Source: Ptiloglossa arizonensis (taxonomy: Eukaryota > Arthropoda > Insecta > Hymenoptera > Colletidae). Taken from it: a stretch of DNA of 64,000 bases. Position 1 is the stretch's first letter. The number at the start of each line of letters is the position of its first letter. The notes under the pieces were generated by a model, which searched no databases, was not told the origin of the DNA, and worked only from the letters and a program-made list of their open reading frames with translations. The DNA lies in contig NW_027478534.1 of NCBI RefSeq assembly GCF_051014685.1, positions 62,001-126,000 on the forward strand, in the 5' to 3' direction. Made by a program: the position numbers and the translations under genes. This document shows positions 13,481-26,430 of the stretch, piece after piece.

Positions 13481-14005
13481 TCCGTTCTAGTTATGCTTGT
13501 CGAGCATCAGAACTGCGAAAATTTTGAGATTCTCAAGCGTTTCTTACCTCCAAACTGCCATATCTCGCGAACGGATTGACCAATCCGCAAAATTTCTGTT
13601 GCATCTGAAAGTAGAATCTCGCCCGATTACAACGGTATGTGTACTCTTCCCCTAGGCCGTTCCAGTTATTCGTTTCGAGCATCAGAACTGCGAAAATTTT
13701 GAGTTTCTCAACCGTTTCTTACATACAAACTGCCACATCTCGCGAACGGATTGACCAGTCCGCAAAATTTCTGTTGCACCTGAAAGCAGAAACTCGCCCG
13801 ACTACAACGGTATGCGTACTTTTCCCCTAGTCCGTTCTAGTTATGCTTGTCGAGCACCAGAACTGCGAAAATTTTGAGTTTCTCAAGCGTTTCGTACCTC
13901 CAAACTGCCATATCTCGCGAACAGATTGACCAATCCGCAAAATTTCTGTTGCATCTGAAAGTAGAAACTCGCCCGATCACAACGGTATGAGTACTTTTCC
14001 CCTAG
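13481..14005. repeat. 3-monomer tandem duplication (525 bp), copy 2
   Basis: Nearly identical to the preceding 525 bp. It diverges in its final part, where GATCACAACGGTATGAG replaces GATTTCAACAGTGTGAG, showing that the next exchange boundary falls inside the third monomer. Confidence 0.88.
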
Positions 14006-15405
14006 TCCGTTCTAGTTATGCTTGTCGAGCATCAGAACTGCGAAAATTTTGAGTTGCTCAAGCGTTTCTTACCTCCAAACTGCAATATCTCGCGAAAGGA
14101 TTGACCAATCCGCAAAATTTCTGTTGCATCTGAAAGTAGAAACTCGCCCGATTACAACGGTATGTGTACTTTTCCCCTAGGCCGTTCTAGTTATTCGTTT
14201 CGAGCATCAAAACTACGAAAATTTTGAGTTTCTCAAGCGTTTCTTACCTCCAAACTGCCATATCTCGCGAACGGATTGACCAATCCGCAAAATTTCTATT
14301 GCACCTGAAAGTAGAAACTCGCCCGATCACAACGGTATGAGTACTTTTCCCCTAGCCCGTTCTAGTTATTCGTTTCGAGCATCAGAACTGCGAAAATTTT
14401 TAGTTTCTCAAGCGTTTCTTACCTCCAAACTGCCATATCTCGCGAACGGATTGAACAATCCGCAAAATTTCTGTTGCATCTGAAAGTAGAAACTCGCCCG
14501 ATTACAACGGTATGTGTACTTTTCCCCTAGACCGTTCCAGTTATTCGTTTAGAGCATCAGAACTGCGAAAATTTTGAGTTTCTCAAGTGCTTCTTACCTC
14601 CAAACTCCCTTATCTCGCGAACGGATTGACCAATCCGCAAAAGTTCTGTTGCACCTGAAAGCAGAAACTCGCCCGACTACAACGGTATGCGTACTTTTCC
14701 CCTAGGCCGTTCTAGTTATTCGTTTCGAGCATCAGAACAGCGGAAATTTTGAGTTTCTCAAGCGTTTCTTACCTCCAAACTGCCATATCTCACGAAAGGA
14801 TTGACCAATCCGCAAAATTTCTGTTGCATCTGAAAGTAGAAACTCGCCCGATTACAACGGTATGTGTACTTTTCCCCTAGGCCGTTCTAGTTATTCGTTT
14901 CGAGCATCAGAACAGCGAAAATTTTGAGTTTCTCAAGCGTTTCTTACCTCCAAACTGCCATATCTCGCGAACGGATTGACCAATCCGCAAAATTTCTGTT
15001 GCATCTGAAAGTAGAAACTCGCCCGATCACAACGGTATGAGTACTTTTCCCCTAGGCCGTTCTAGTTATTCGTTTCGAGCATCAGAACTGTGAACATTAT
15101 GAGTTTCTCAACCGTTTCTTACCTCCAAACTGCCATATTTCGCGAACGGATTGACCAACCCGCAAAATTTCTGTTGCATCTGAAAGTAGAAGCTCGCCCT
15201 ATTACAACGGTATGCGTACTTTTCCCCTAGTCCGTTCTAGTTATGCTTGTCGAGCACCAGAACTGCGAAAATTCTGAGTTTCTCAAGCGTTTCGTACCTC
15301 CAAACTGCCATATCTCGCGAACGGATTGACCAATCCGCAAAATTTCTGTTGCATCTGAAAGTAGAAACTCGCCCGATTTCAACAGTATGAGTACTATTCC
15401 CCTAG

Positions 15406-15755
15406 GCCGTTCTAGTTATGCTTGTCGAGCATCAGAACTGTGAACATTTTGAGTTTCTCGACCGTTTTTTACCTCCAAACTGCCATATCTCGCGAACGGA
15501 TTGACCGATCCGCAAAATTTCTGTTGCATCTGAAAGTAGAAACTCGCCCGATTACAACCGTATGCGTACTTTTCCCCTTGTCCGTCCTAGTTATGCTTGT
15601 CGAGCATCAGAACTGTGAACATTTTGAGTTTCTCGACCGTTTTTTACCTCCAAACTGCCATATCTCGCGAACGGATTGACCGATCCGCAAAATTTCTGTT
15701 GCATCTGAAAGTAGAAACCCGCTCGATTACAACGGTATGTGTACTTTTCCCCTAG
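15406..15755. repeat. Single-monomer tandem doublet
   Basis: Two adjacent monomers (15406-15580 and 15581-15755) share TCTCGACCG, a run of six T (GTTTTTTACC) and GACCGATCC, which are rare elsewhere. The GACCGATCC variant continues into the following monomer. This is the smallest exchange product seen in the zone. Confidence 0.82.
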
Positions 15756-16630
15756 GCCGCTCCAGTTATTCGTTTCGAGCATCAGAACTGCGAAAATTTT
15801 GAGTTTCTCAACCGTTTCTTACCTCCAAACTGCCATATCTCGCGAACGGATTGACCGATCCGCAAAATTTCTGTTGCATCTGAAAGTAGAAACTCGCCCG
15901 ATTACAACGGTATGCGTACTTTTTCCCTAGGCCGTTCTAGTTATTCGTTTCGAGCATCAGAACTGCGAAAATTTTGAGTTTCTCAAGCGTTTCTTACCTC
16001 CAAACTCCCATATCTCGCGAACGGATTGACCAAACCGCAAAATTCCTGTTGCATCTGAAAGTAGAAATCCGCCCGATTACAACGGTATGCGTACTCTTCC
16101 CCTAGGCAGTTCTAGCTATGCTTGTCGATAATCAGAACTGTGAACATTTTGAGTTTCTCAAGCGTTTCTTACATCCAAACTGCCATATCTCGCGAACGGA
16201 TTGACCAATCCGCAAAGTTTCTGTTGCATCTGAAAGTAGAAACTCGCCCGATTACAACGGTATGTATACTTTTCCCCTACGCCGTTCCAGTTATTCGTTT
16301 CGAGCATCAGAACTGCGAAAATTTTGAGTTTCTCAAGCGTTTCTTACCTCCAAACTGCCATATCTCGCGAACGGATTGACCAATCCGCAATATTTCTGTT
16401 GCATCTGAAAGTAGAAACTCGCCCGATTACAACCGTATGCGTACTTTTCCCCTAGGCCGTTCTAGTTATGCTTGTCGAGCATCAGAACTGCGAAAATTTT
16501 GAGTTTCTCAAGCGTTTATTACATCCAAACTGCCATATCTCGCGAACGGATTGACCAATCCGCAGAATTTCTGTTGCATCTGAAAGTAGAAACTCGCCCG
16601 ATTACAACGGTATGCGTACTTTTCCCCTAG

Positions 16631-17505
16631 GCCCTTCTGGTTATTCGTTTCGAGCATCAGAACTGCGAAAATTTTGAGTTTCTCAAGCGTTTCTTACCTC
16701 CAAACTGCCATATCTCGCGAACGGATTGACCAATCCGCAAAATTTCTGTTGCATCTGAAAGTAGAAACTCGCCCGATTACAACGGTATGCCAACCTTTCC
16801 CCTAGGCCGTTCTAGTTATTCGTTTCGAGCATCAGAACTGCGAAAATTTTGAGTTTCTCAAGCGTTTCTTACCTCCAAACTGTCATATCTCGCGAACGGA
16901 TTGACCAATCCACAAAATTTCTGTTGCATCTGAAAGTATACACACGCCCAATTGCAACGGTATGTGTACTTTTCCCCTAGGCCGTTCTAGTTATGCTTGT
17001 CGAGCATCAGAACTGCGAAAATTTTGAGTTTCTCAAGCGTTTCCTATATCCAGACTGCCATATCTCGCGAACGGATAGACCAATCCGCAAAATTTCTGTT
17101 GCATCTGAAAGTTGAAACACGCCCGATTACAACGGTATGAGTACTTTTCCCCTAGGCCGTTCTAGTTATTCGTTTCGAGCATCAGAACTGCGAAAATTTT
17201 TAGTTTCTCAAGCGTTTCTTACATCCAAACTGCCATATTTCGCGAACGGATTGACCAATCCGCAAAATTTCTGTTGCATCTGAAAGTAGAAACTCGCCCG
17301 ATTACAACGGTATGCGTACTTTTCCCCTAGGCCGTTCTGGTTATTCGTTTGGAGCATCAGAACTGCGAAAATTTTGAGTTTCTCAAGCGTTTCTTACATC
17401 CAAACTGCCATATCTCGCGAACGGATTGACCAATCCGCAAAATTTCTGTTGCATCTGAAAGTAGAAACTCGCCCGGTTACAACAGTATGCGTACTTTTCA
17501 CCTAG
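16631..17505. repeat. Marker cassette (pre-H, H, I, J, K), left of the HOR core
   Basis: Five monomers in fixed order: a TATGCCAACC-ending monomer, H (GTATACACAC then CCCAATTGC), I (TTATGCTTG with CCTATATCCAGAC and GTTGAAACAC), J (TTTTTAG with ACATCC) and K (TTTGGAGC with ACATCC). The same order occurs at 33956-34830, and related versions lie near 35006, 38856 and 41831. The last monomer here ends CGGTTACAACAG with TTTTCACCTAG, a type D ending, so it is a K/D hybrid and type E follows directly. Confidence 0.85.
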
Positions 17506-19255
17506 GCCGTTCTAGTTATTCGTTTCGAGCATCAGAACTGCGAAAATTTTTAGTTTCTCAAGCGTTTCTTACGTCCAAACTGCCATATCTCGCGAACGGA
17601 TTGACCAATCCACAAAATTTCTGTTGCATCTGAAAGTAGAAACTCGCCCGATTACAACGGTATGCCAACCTTTCCCCTAGGCCGTTCTAGTTATTCGTTT
17701 CGAGCATCAGAACTGCGAAAATTTTGAGTTTCTCAAGCGTTTCTTACGTCCAAACTGCCATATCTCGCGAACGGATTGAACAATCCACAAAATTTCTGTT
17801 GCATCTGAAAGTAGAATCTCGCCCGATTACAACGGTATGCCAACCTTTCCCCTAGGCCGTTCTAGTTATTCGTTTCGAGCATCAGAACTGCGAAAATTTT
17901 GAGTTTCTCAAGTGCTTCTTACCTCCAAACTGCCATATCTCGCGAACGGATTGACCAATCCGCAAAATTTCTGTTTCATCTGAAAGTAGAAACTCGCCCG
18001 ATTACAACGGTATGCGTACTTTTCCCGTAGGCCGTTCTGGTTATTCGTTTCGAGCATCAGAACTGCGAAAAATTTGAGTTGCTCAAGCGTTTCTTACCTC
18101 CAAACTGCCATATCTCTCGAACGGATACACCAATCCGCAAACTTTCTGTTGCATCTGAAAGTAGAAACTCGCCCAATTGCAACGGTATGTGAACTTTTCC
18201 CCTAGGCCGTTCTGGTTATTCGTTTGGAGCATCAGAACTGCGAAAATTTTGAGTTTCTCAAGCGTTTCTTACCTCCAAACTGCCATATCTCGCGAACGGA
18301 TTGACCAATCCGCAAAATTTCTGTTGCATCTGAAAGTAGAAACTCGCCCGATTACAACGGTATGCGTACTTTTCCCCTAGGACGTTCTGGTTATTCGTTT
18401 CGAGCATCAGAACTGCGAAAATTTTTAGTTTCTCAAGCGTTTCTTACCTCCAAACTGCCATATCTCGCGAACGGATTGACCAATCCGCAAAATTTCTGTT
18501 GCATCTGAAAGTAGAAACTCGCCCGATTACAACGGTATGCGTACTTTTCCCCTAGGCCGTTCTAGTTATTCGTTTCGAGCATCAGAACTGCGAAAATTTT
18601 TAGTTTCTCAAGCGTTTCTTACCTCCAAACTGCCATATCTCGCGAACGGATTGACCAATCCGCAAAATTTCTGTTGCATCTGAAAGTAGAAGTTCGCCCG
18701 ATTACAACGGTATGCGTACTTTTCCCCTAGGCCGTTCTGGTTATTCGTTTGGAGCATCAGAACTGCGAAAATTTTGAGTTTCTCAAGCGTTTCTTACCTC
18801 CAATCTGCCATATCTCGCGAACGGATTGACCAATCCGCAAAATTTCTGTTGCATCTGAAAGTAGAAACTCGCCCGATTACAACGGTATGCCAACCTTTCC
18901 CCTAGGCCGTTCTAGTTATTCGTTTCGGGCATCAGAACTGCGAAAATTTTGAGTTTCTCAAGCGTTTCTAACGTCCAAACTGCCATATCTCGCGAACGGA
19001 TTGACCAATCCACAAAATTTCTGTTGCATCTGAAAGTAGAATCTCGCCCGATTACAACAGTATGCCAACCTTTCCCCTAGGCCGTTCTAGTTATTCGTTT
19101 CGGGCATCAGAACTGCGAAAATTTTGAGTTTCTCAAGCGTTTCTTACGTCCAAACTGCCATATCTCGCGAACGGATTGACCAATCCGCAAAATTTCTGTT
19201 GCATCTGAAAGTAGAAACTCGCCCGATTACAACGGTATGCGTACTTTTCCCGTAG

Positions 19256-20305
19256 GCCGTTCTGGTTATTCGTTTCGAGCATCAGAACTGCGAAAAATTT
19301 GAGTTGCTCAAGCGTTTCTTACCTCCAAACTGCCATATCTCTCGAACGGATAGACCAATCCGCAAACTTTCTGTTGCATCTGAAAGTAGAAACTCGCCCA
19401 ATTGCAACGGTATGTGTACTTTTCCCCTAGGCCGTTCTGGTTATTCGTTTGGAGCATCAGAACTGCGAAAATTTTGAGTTTCTCAAGCGTTTCTTACCTC
19501 CAAACTGCCATATCTCGCGAACGGATTGACCAATCCGCAAAATTTCTGTTGCATCTGAAAGTAGAAACTCGCCCGATTACAACGGTATGCGTACTTTTCC
19601 CCTAGTCCGTTCTGGTTATTCGTTTCGAGCATCAGAACTGCGAAAATTTTGAGTTTCTCAACCGTTTCTTACCTCCAAACTGCCATATCTCGCGAACGGA
19701 TTGACCAATCCGCAAAATTTCTGTTGCATCTGAAAGTAGAAACTCGCCCGGTTACAACAGTATGCGTACTTTTCACCTAGGCCGTTCTAGTTATTCGTTT
19801 CGAGCATCAGAACTGCGAAAATTTTTAGTTTCTCAAGCGTTTCTTACGTCCAAACTGCTATATCTCGCGAACGGATTGACCAATCCACAAAATTTCTGTT
19901 GCATCTGAAAGTAGAAACTCGCCCGATTACAACGGTATGCCAACCTTTCCCCTAGGCCGTTCTAGTTATTCGTTTCGAGCATCAGAACTGCGAAAATTTT
20001 GAGTTTCTCAAGCGTTTCTTACGTCCAAACTGCCATATCTCGCGAACGGATTGACCAATCCACAAAATTTCTGTTGCATCTGAAAGTAGAATCTCGCCCG
20101 ATTACAACGGTATGCCAACCTTTCCCCTAGGCCGTTCTAGTTATTCGTTTCGAGCATCAGAACTGCGAAAGTTTGGAGTTTCTCAAGCGTTTCTTACGTC
20201 CAAACTGCCATATCTCGCGAACGGATTGACCAATCCGCAAAATTTCTGTTGCATCTGAAAGTAGAAACTCGCCCGATTACAACGGTATCCGTACTTTTCC
20301 CGTAG
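19256..20305. repeat. 6-monomer HOR variant A-B-D-E-F-G, copy 1
   Basis: Type C is absent: the B monomer is followed directly by a TCCGTTCTGG type D that also carries CTCAACCG, unusual for D. The same arrangement and the same CTCAACCG mark occur at 22056-23105, 16 monomers later. Both copies are followed by an A' unit beginning CGAACATC and AAACTTGAG. Confidence 0.85.
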
Positions 20306-22055
20306 GCCGTTCTGGTTATTCGTTTCGAACATCAGAACTGCGAAAAACTTGAGTTGCTCAAGCGTTTCTTACCTCCAAACTGCCATATCTCTCGAACGGA
20401 TACACCAATCCGCAAACTTTCTGTTGCATCTGAAAGTAGAAACTCGCCCAATTGCAACGGTATGTGTACTTTTCCCCTAGGCCTTTCTGGTTATTCATTT
20501 GGAGCATCAGAACTGCGAAAATTTTGAGTTTCTCAAGCGTTTCTTACCTCCAAACTGCCATATCTCGCGAACGGATTGACCAATCCGCAAAATTTCTGTT
20601 GCATCTGAAAGTAGAAACTCGCCCGATTACAACGGTATGCGTACTTTTCCCCTAGGCCGTTCTGGTTATTCGTTTCGAGCATCAGAACTGCGAAAATTTT
20701 GAGTTTCTCAAGCGTTTCTTACCTCCAAACTGCCATATCTCGCGAACGGATTGACCAATCCGCAAAATTTCTGTTGCATCTGAAAGTAGAAACTCGCCCG
20801 ATTACAACGGTATGCGTACTTTTCCCCTAGTCCGTTCTGGTTATTCGTTTCGAGCATCAGAACTGCGAAAATTTTGAGTTTCTCAAGCGTTTCTTACCTC
20901 CAAACTGCCATATCTCGCGAACGGATTGACCAATCCGCAAAATTTCTGTTGCATCTGAAAGTAGAAACTCGCCCGGTTACAACAGTATGCGTACTTTTCA
21001 CCTAGGCCGTTCTAGTTATTCGTTTCGAGCATCAGAACTGCGAAAATTTTTAGTTTCTCAAGCGTTTCTTACGTCCAAACTGCCATATCTCGCGAACGGA
21101 TTGACCAATCCACAAAATTTCTGTTGCATCTGAAAGTAGAAACTCGCCCGATTACAACGGTATGCCAACCTTTCCCCTAGGCCGTTCTAGTTATTCGTTT
21201 CGAGCATCAGAACTGCGAAAATTTTGAGTTTCTCAAGCGTTTCTTACCTCCAAACTGCCATATCTCGCGAACGGATTGACCAATCCGCAAAATGTCTGTT
21301 GCATCTGAAAGTAGAAACTCGCCCGATTACAACGGTATGCGTACTTTTCCCCTAGGCCGTTCTGGTTATTCGTTTGGAGCATCAGAACTGCGAAAATTTT
21401 GAGTTTCTCAAGAGTTTCTTACCTCCAATCTGCCATATCTCGCGAACGGATTGAACAATCCGCAAAATTTCTGTTGCATCTGAAAGTAGAAACTCGCCCG
21501 ATTACAACGGTATGCGTACTTTTCCCCTAGTCCGTTCTGGTTATTCGTTTCGAGCATCAGAACTGCGAAAATTTTGAGTTTCTCAAGCGTTTCTTACCTC
21601 CAAACTGCCATATCTCGCGAACGGATTGACCAATCCGCAAAATTTCTGTTGCATCTGAAAGTAGAAATTCGCCCGGTTACAACAGTATGCGTACTTTTCA
21701 CCTAGGCCGTTCTAGTTATTCGTTTCGAGCATCAGAACTGCGAAAATATTTAGTTTCTCAAGCGTTTCTTACGTCCAAACTGCCATATCTCGCGAACGGA
21801 TTGACCAATCCACAAAATTTCTGTTGCATCTGAAAGTAGAATCTCGCCCGATTACAACAGTATGCCAACCTTTCCCCTAGGCCGTTCTAGTTATTCGTTT
21901 CGGGCATCAGAACTGCGAAAATTTTGAGTTTCTCAAGCGTTTCTTACGTCCAAACTGCCATATCTCGCGAACGGATTGACCAATCCGCAAAATTTCTGTT
22001 GCATCTGAAAGTAGAAACTCGCCCGATTACAACGGTATGCGTACTTTTCCCGTAG

Positions 22056-23105
22056 GCCGTTCTGGTTATTCGTTTCGAGCATCAGAACTGCGAAAAATTT
22101 GAGTTGCTCAAGCGTTTCTTACCTCCAAACTGCCATATCTCTCGAACGGATAGACCAATCCGCAAACTTTCTGTTGCATCTGAAAGTAGAAACTCGCCCA
22201 ATTGCAACGGTATGTGTACTTTTCCCCTAGGCCGTTCTGGTTATTCGTTTGGAGCATCAGAACTGCGAAAATTTTGAGTTTCTCAAGCGTTTCTTACCTC
22301 CAAACTGCCATATCTCGCGAACGGATTGACCAATCCGCAAAATTTCTGTTGCATCTGAAAGTAGAAACTCGCCCGATTACAACGGTATGCGTACTTTTCC
22401 CCTAGTCCGTTCTGGTTTTTCGTTTCGAGCATCAGAACTGCGAAAATTTTGAGTTTCTCAACCGTTTCTTACCTCCAAACTGCCATATCTCGCGAACGGA
22501 TTGACCAATCCGCAAAATTTCTGTTGCATCTGAAAGTAGAAACTCGCCCGGTTACAACAGTATGCGTACTTTTCACCTAGGCCGTTCTAGTTATTCGTTT
22601 CGAGCATCAGAACTGCGAAAATTTTTAGTTTCTCAAGCGTTTCTTACGTCCAAACTGCCATATCTCGCGAACGGATTGACCAATCCACAAAATTTCTGTT
22701 GCATCTGAAAGTAGAAACTCGCCCGATTACAACGGTATGCCAACCTTTCCCCTAGGCCGTTCTAGTTATTCGTTTCGAGCATCAGAACTGCGAAAATTTT
22801 GAGTTTCTCAAGCGTTTCTTACATCCAAACTGCCATATCTTGCGAACGGATTGTCCAATCCACAAAATTTCTGTTGCATCTGAAAGTAGAATCTCGCCCG
22901 ATTACAACGGTATGCCAACATTTCCCCTAGGCCGTTCTAGTTATTCGTTTCGAGCATCAGAACTGCGAAAATTTTGAGTTTCTCAAGCGTTTCTTACGTC
23001 CAAACTGCCATATCTCGCGAACGGATTGACCAATCCGCAAAATTTCTGTTGCATCTGAAAGTAGAAACTCGCCCGATTACAACGGTATCCGTACTTTTCC
23101 CGTAG
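22056..23105. repeat. 6-monomer HOR variant A-B-D-E-F-G, copy 2
   Basis: Partner of 19256-20305, sharing the missing C and the CTCAACCG mark in its D monomer (22406). It carries a few private changes such as GGTTTTTCG at about 22415 and TTGTCCAATCC in its F monomer. Confidence 0.85.
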
Positions 23106-24505
23106 GCCGTTCTGGTTATTCGTTTCGAACATCAGAACTGCGAAAAACTTGAGTTGCTCAAGCGTTTCTTACCTCCAAACTGCCATATCTCGCGAACGGA
23201 TTGACCAATCCGCAAAATTTCTGTTGCATCTGAAAGTAGAAACTCGCCCGATTACAACGGTATGCGTACTTTTCCCCTAGTCCGTTCTGGTTATTCGTTT
23301 CGAGCATCAGAACTGCGAAAATTTTGAGTTTCTCAAGCGTTTCTTACCTCCAAACTGCCATATCTCGCGAACGGATTGACCAATCCGCAAAATTTCTGTT
23401 GCATCTGAAAGTAGAAACTCGCCCGGTTACAACAGTATGCGTACTTTTCACCTAGGCCGTTCTAGTTATTCGTTTCGAGCATCAGAACTGCGAAAATTTT
23501 TAGTTTCTCAAGCGTTTCTTACGTCCAAACTGCCATATCTCGCGAACGGATTGACCAATCCACAAAATTTCTGTTGCATCTGAAAGTAGAAACTCGCCCG
23601 ATTACAACGGTATGCCAACCTTTCCCCTAGGCCGTTCTAGTTATTCGTTTCGAGCATCAGAACTGCGAAAATTTTGTGTTTCTCAAGCGTTTCTTACGTC
23701 CAAACTGCCATATCTCGCGAACGGATTGACCAATCCACAAAATTTCTGTTGCATCTGAAAGTAGAAACTCGCCCGATTACAACGGTATGCGTACTTTTCC
23801 CCTAGTCCGTTCTGGTTATTCGTTTCGAGCATCAGAACTGCGAAAATTTTGAGTTTCTCAAGCGTTTCTTACCTCCAAACTGCCATATCTCGCGAACGGA
23901 TTGACCAATTCGCAAAATTTCTGTTGCATCTGAAAGTAGAAACTCGCCCGGTTACAACAGTATGCGTACTTTTCACCTAGGCCGTTCTAGTTATTCGTTT
24001 CGAGCATCAGAACTGCGAAAATTTTTAGTTTCTCAAGCGTTTCTTACGTCCAAACTGCCATATCTCGCGAACGGATTGACCAATCCACAAAATTTCTGTT
24101 GCATCTGAAAGTAGAAACTCGCCCGATTACAACGGTATGCCAACCTTTCCCCTAGGCCGTTCTAGTTATTCGTTTCGAGCATCAGAACTGCGAAAATTTT
24201 GAGTTTCTCAAGCGTTTCTTACGTCCAAACTGCCATATCTCGCGAACGGATTGACCAATCCACAAAATTTCTGTTGCATCTGAAAGTAGAATCTCGCCCG
24301 ATTACAACAGTATGCCAACCTTTCCCCTAGGCCGTTCTAGTTATTCGTTTCGGGCATCAGAACTGCGGAAATTTTGAGTTTCTCAAGCGTTTCTTACGTC
24401 CAAATTGCCATATCTCGCGAACGGATTGACCAATCCGCAAAATTTCTGTTGCATCTGAAAGTAGAAACTCGCCCGATTACAACGGTATCCGTACTTTTCC
24501 CGTAG
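23106..24505. repeat. 8-monomer HOR variant (1400 bp), copy 1
   Basis: Order: A'/C hybrid, D, E, F/C hybrid, D, E, F, G. The first monomer begins like A' (CGAACATC, AAACTTGAG, TTGCTC) and continues like C (CGCGAACGGATTGACC), so B is lost. The F/C monomer at 23631 starts GTGTTTCTC with CCACAAAA and ends TATGCGTAC. The second D has the private CCAATTCGC. Confidence 0.87.
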
Positions 24506-25555
24506 GCCGTTCTGGTTATTCGTTTCGAACATCAGAACTGCGAAAAACTTGAGTTGCTCAAGCGTTTCTTACCTCCAAACTGCCATATCTCGCGAACGGA
24601 TTGACCAATCCGCAAAATTTCTGTTGCATCTGAAAGTAGAAACTCGCCCGATTACAACGGTATGCGTACTTTTCCCCTAGTCCGTTCTGGTTATTCGTTT
24701 CGAGCATCAGAACTGCGAAAATTTTGAGTTTCTCAAGCGTTTCTTACCTCCAAACTGCCATATCTCGCGAACGGATTGACCAATCCGCAAAATTTCTGTT
24801 GCATCTGAAAGTAGAAACTCGCCCGGTTACAACAGTATGCGTACTTTTCACCTAGGCCGTTCTAGTTATTCGTTTCGAGCATCAGAACTGCGAAAATTTT
24901 TAGTTTCTCAAGCGTTTCTTACGTCCAAACTGCCATATCTCGCGAACGGATTGACCAATCCACAAAATTTCTGTTGCATCTGAAAGTAGAAACTCGCCCG
25001 ATTACAACGGTATGCCAACCTTTCCCCTAGGCCGTTCTAGTTATTCGTTTCGAGCATCAGAACTGCGAAAATTTTGTGTTTCTCAAGCGTTTCTTACGTC
25101 CAAACTGCCATATCTCGCGAACGGATTGACCAATCCACAAAATTTCTGTTGCATCTGAAAGTAGAAACTCGCCCGATTACAACGGTATGCGTACTTTTCC
25201 CCTAGTCCGTTCTGGTTATTCGTTTCGAGCATCAGAACTGCGAAAATTTTGAGTTTCTCAAGCGTTTCTTACCTCCAAACTGCCATATCTCGCGAACGGA
25301 TTGACCAATTCGCAAAATTTCTGTTGCATCTGAAAGTAGAAACTCGCCCGGTTACAACAGTATGCGTACTTTTCACCTAGGCCGTTCTAGTTATTCGTTT
25401 CGAGCATCAGAACTGCGAAAATTTTTAGTTTCTCAAGCGTTTCTTACGTCCAAACTGCCATATCTCGCGAACGGATTGACCAATCCACAAAATTTCTGTT
25501 GCATCTGAAAGTAGAAACTCGCCCGATTACAACGGTATGCCAACCTTTCCCCTAG
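24506..25555. repeat. 8-monomer HOR variant (1400 bp), copy 2, first six monomers
   Basis: Matches 23106-24155 at a 1400 bp offset, including the A'/C hybrid, the F/C hybrid and the private CCAATTCGC (23901 and 25301). After 25555 the order departs to C-D-E-F-G (25556-26430), so the full unit is 11 monomers. Confidence 0.87.
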
Positions 25556-26430
25556 GCCGTTCTGGTTATTCGTTTCGAGCATCAGAACTGCGAAAATTTT
25601 GAGTTTCTCAAGCGTTTCTTACCTCCAAACTGCCATATCTCGCGAACGGATTGACCAATCCGCAAAATTTCTGTTGCATCTGAAAGTAGAAACTCGCCCG
25701 ATTACAACGGTATGCGAACTTTTCCCCTAGTCCGTTCTGGTTATTCGTTTCGAGCATCAGAACTGCGAAAATTTTGAGTTTCTCAAGCGTTTCTTACCTC
25801 CAAACTGCCATATCTCGCGAACGGATTGACCAATCCGCAAAATTTCTGTTGCATCTGAAAGTAGAAACTCGCCCGGTTACAACAGTATGCGTACTTTTCA
25901 CCTAGGCCGTTCTAGTTATTCGTTTCGAGCATCAGAACTGCGAAAATTTTTAGTTTCTCAAGCGTTTCTTACGTCCAAACTGCCATATCTCGCGAACGGA
26001 TTGACCAATCCACAAAATTTCTGTTGCATCTGAAAGTAGAAACTCGCCCGATTACAACGGTATGCCAACCTTTCCCCTAGGCCGTTCTAGTTATTCGTTT
26101 CGAGCATCAGAACTGCGAAAATTTTGAGTTTCTCAAGCGTTTCTTACGTCCAAACTGCCATATCTCGCGAACGGATTGACCAATCCACAAAATTTCTGTT
26201 GCATCTGAAAGTAGAATCTCGCCCGATTACAACAGTATGCCAACCTTTCCCCTAGGCCGTTCTAGTTATTCGTTTCGGGCATCAGAACTGCGAAAATTTT
26301 GAGTTTCTCAAGCGTTTCTTACGTCCAAACTGCCATATCTCGCGAACGGATTGACCAATCCGCAAAATTTCTGTTGCATCTGAAAGTAGAAACTCGCCCG
26401 ATTACAACGGTAAGCGTACTTTTCCCGTAG

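Larger units (their letters stand above)
9631..16630. repeat. Most heterogeneous satellite zone
   Basis: Forty monomers with no long-range regular HOR and no gene. Common marks are GTGAACATT, GCACCTGAAAGCAG, TCCGTTCTAG starts and TTATGCTTG monomers. Local long-range echoes exist: the ACCGTTCCAG/TTTAGAGC monomer at 10681, 12081 and 14531, and the CCCCTAC-GCCGTTCCAG junction at 11206, 11731 and 16281. All spacings are multiples of 175 bp. Private substitutions per monomer look higher than in the core, suggesting weaker homogenisation. Confidence 0.88.
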
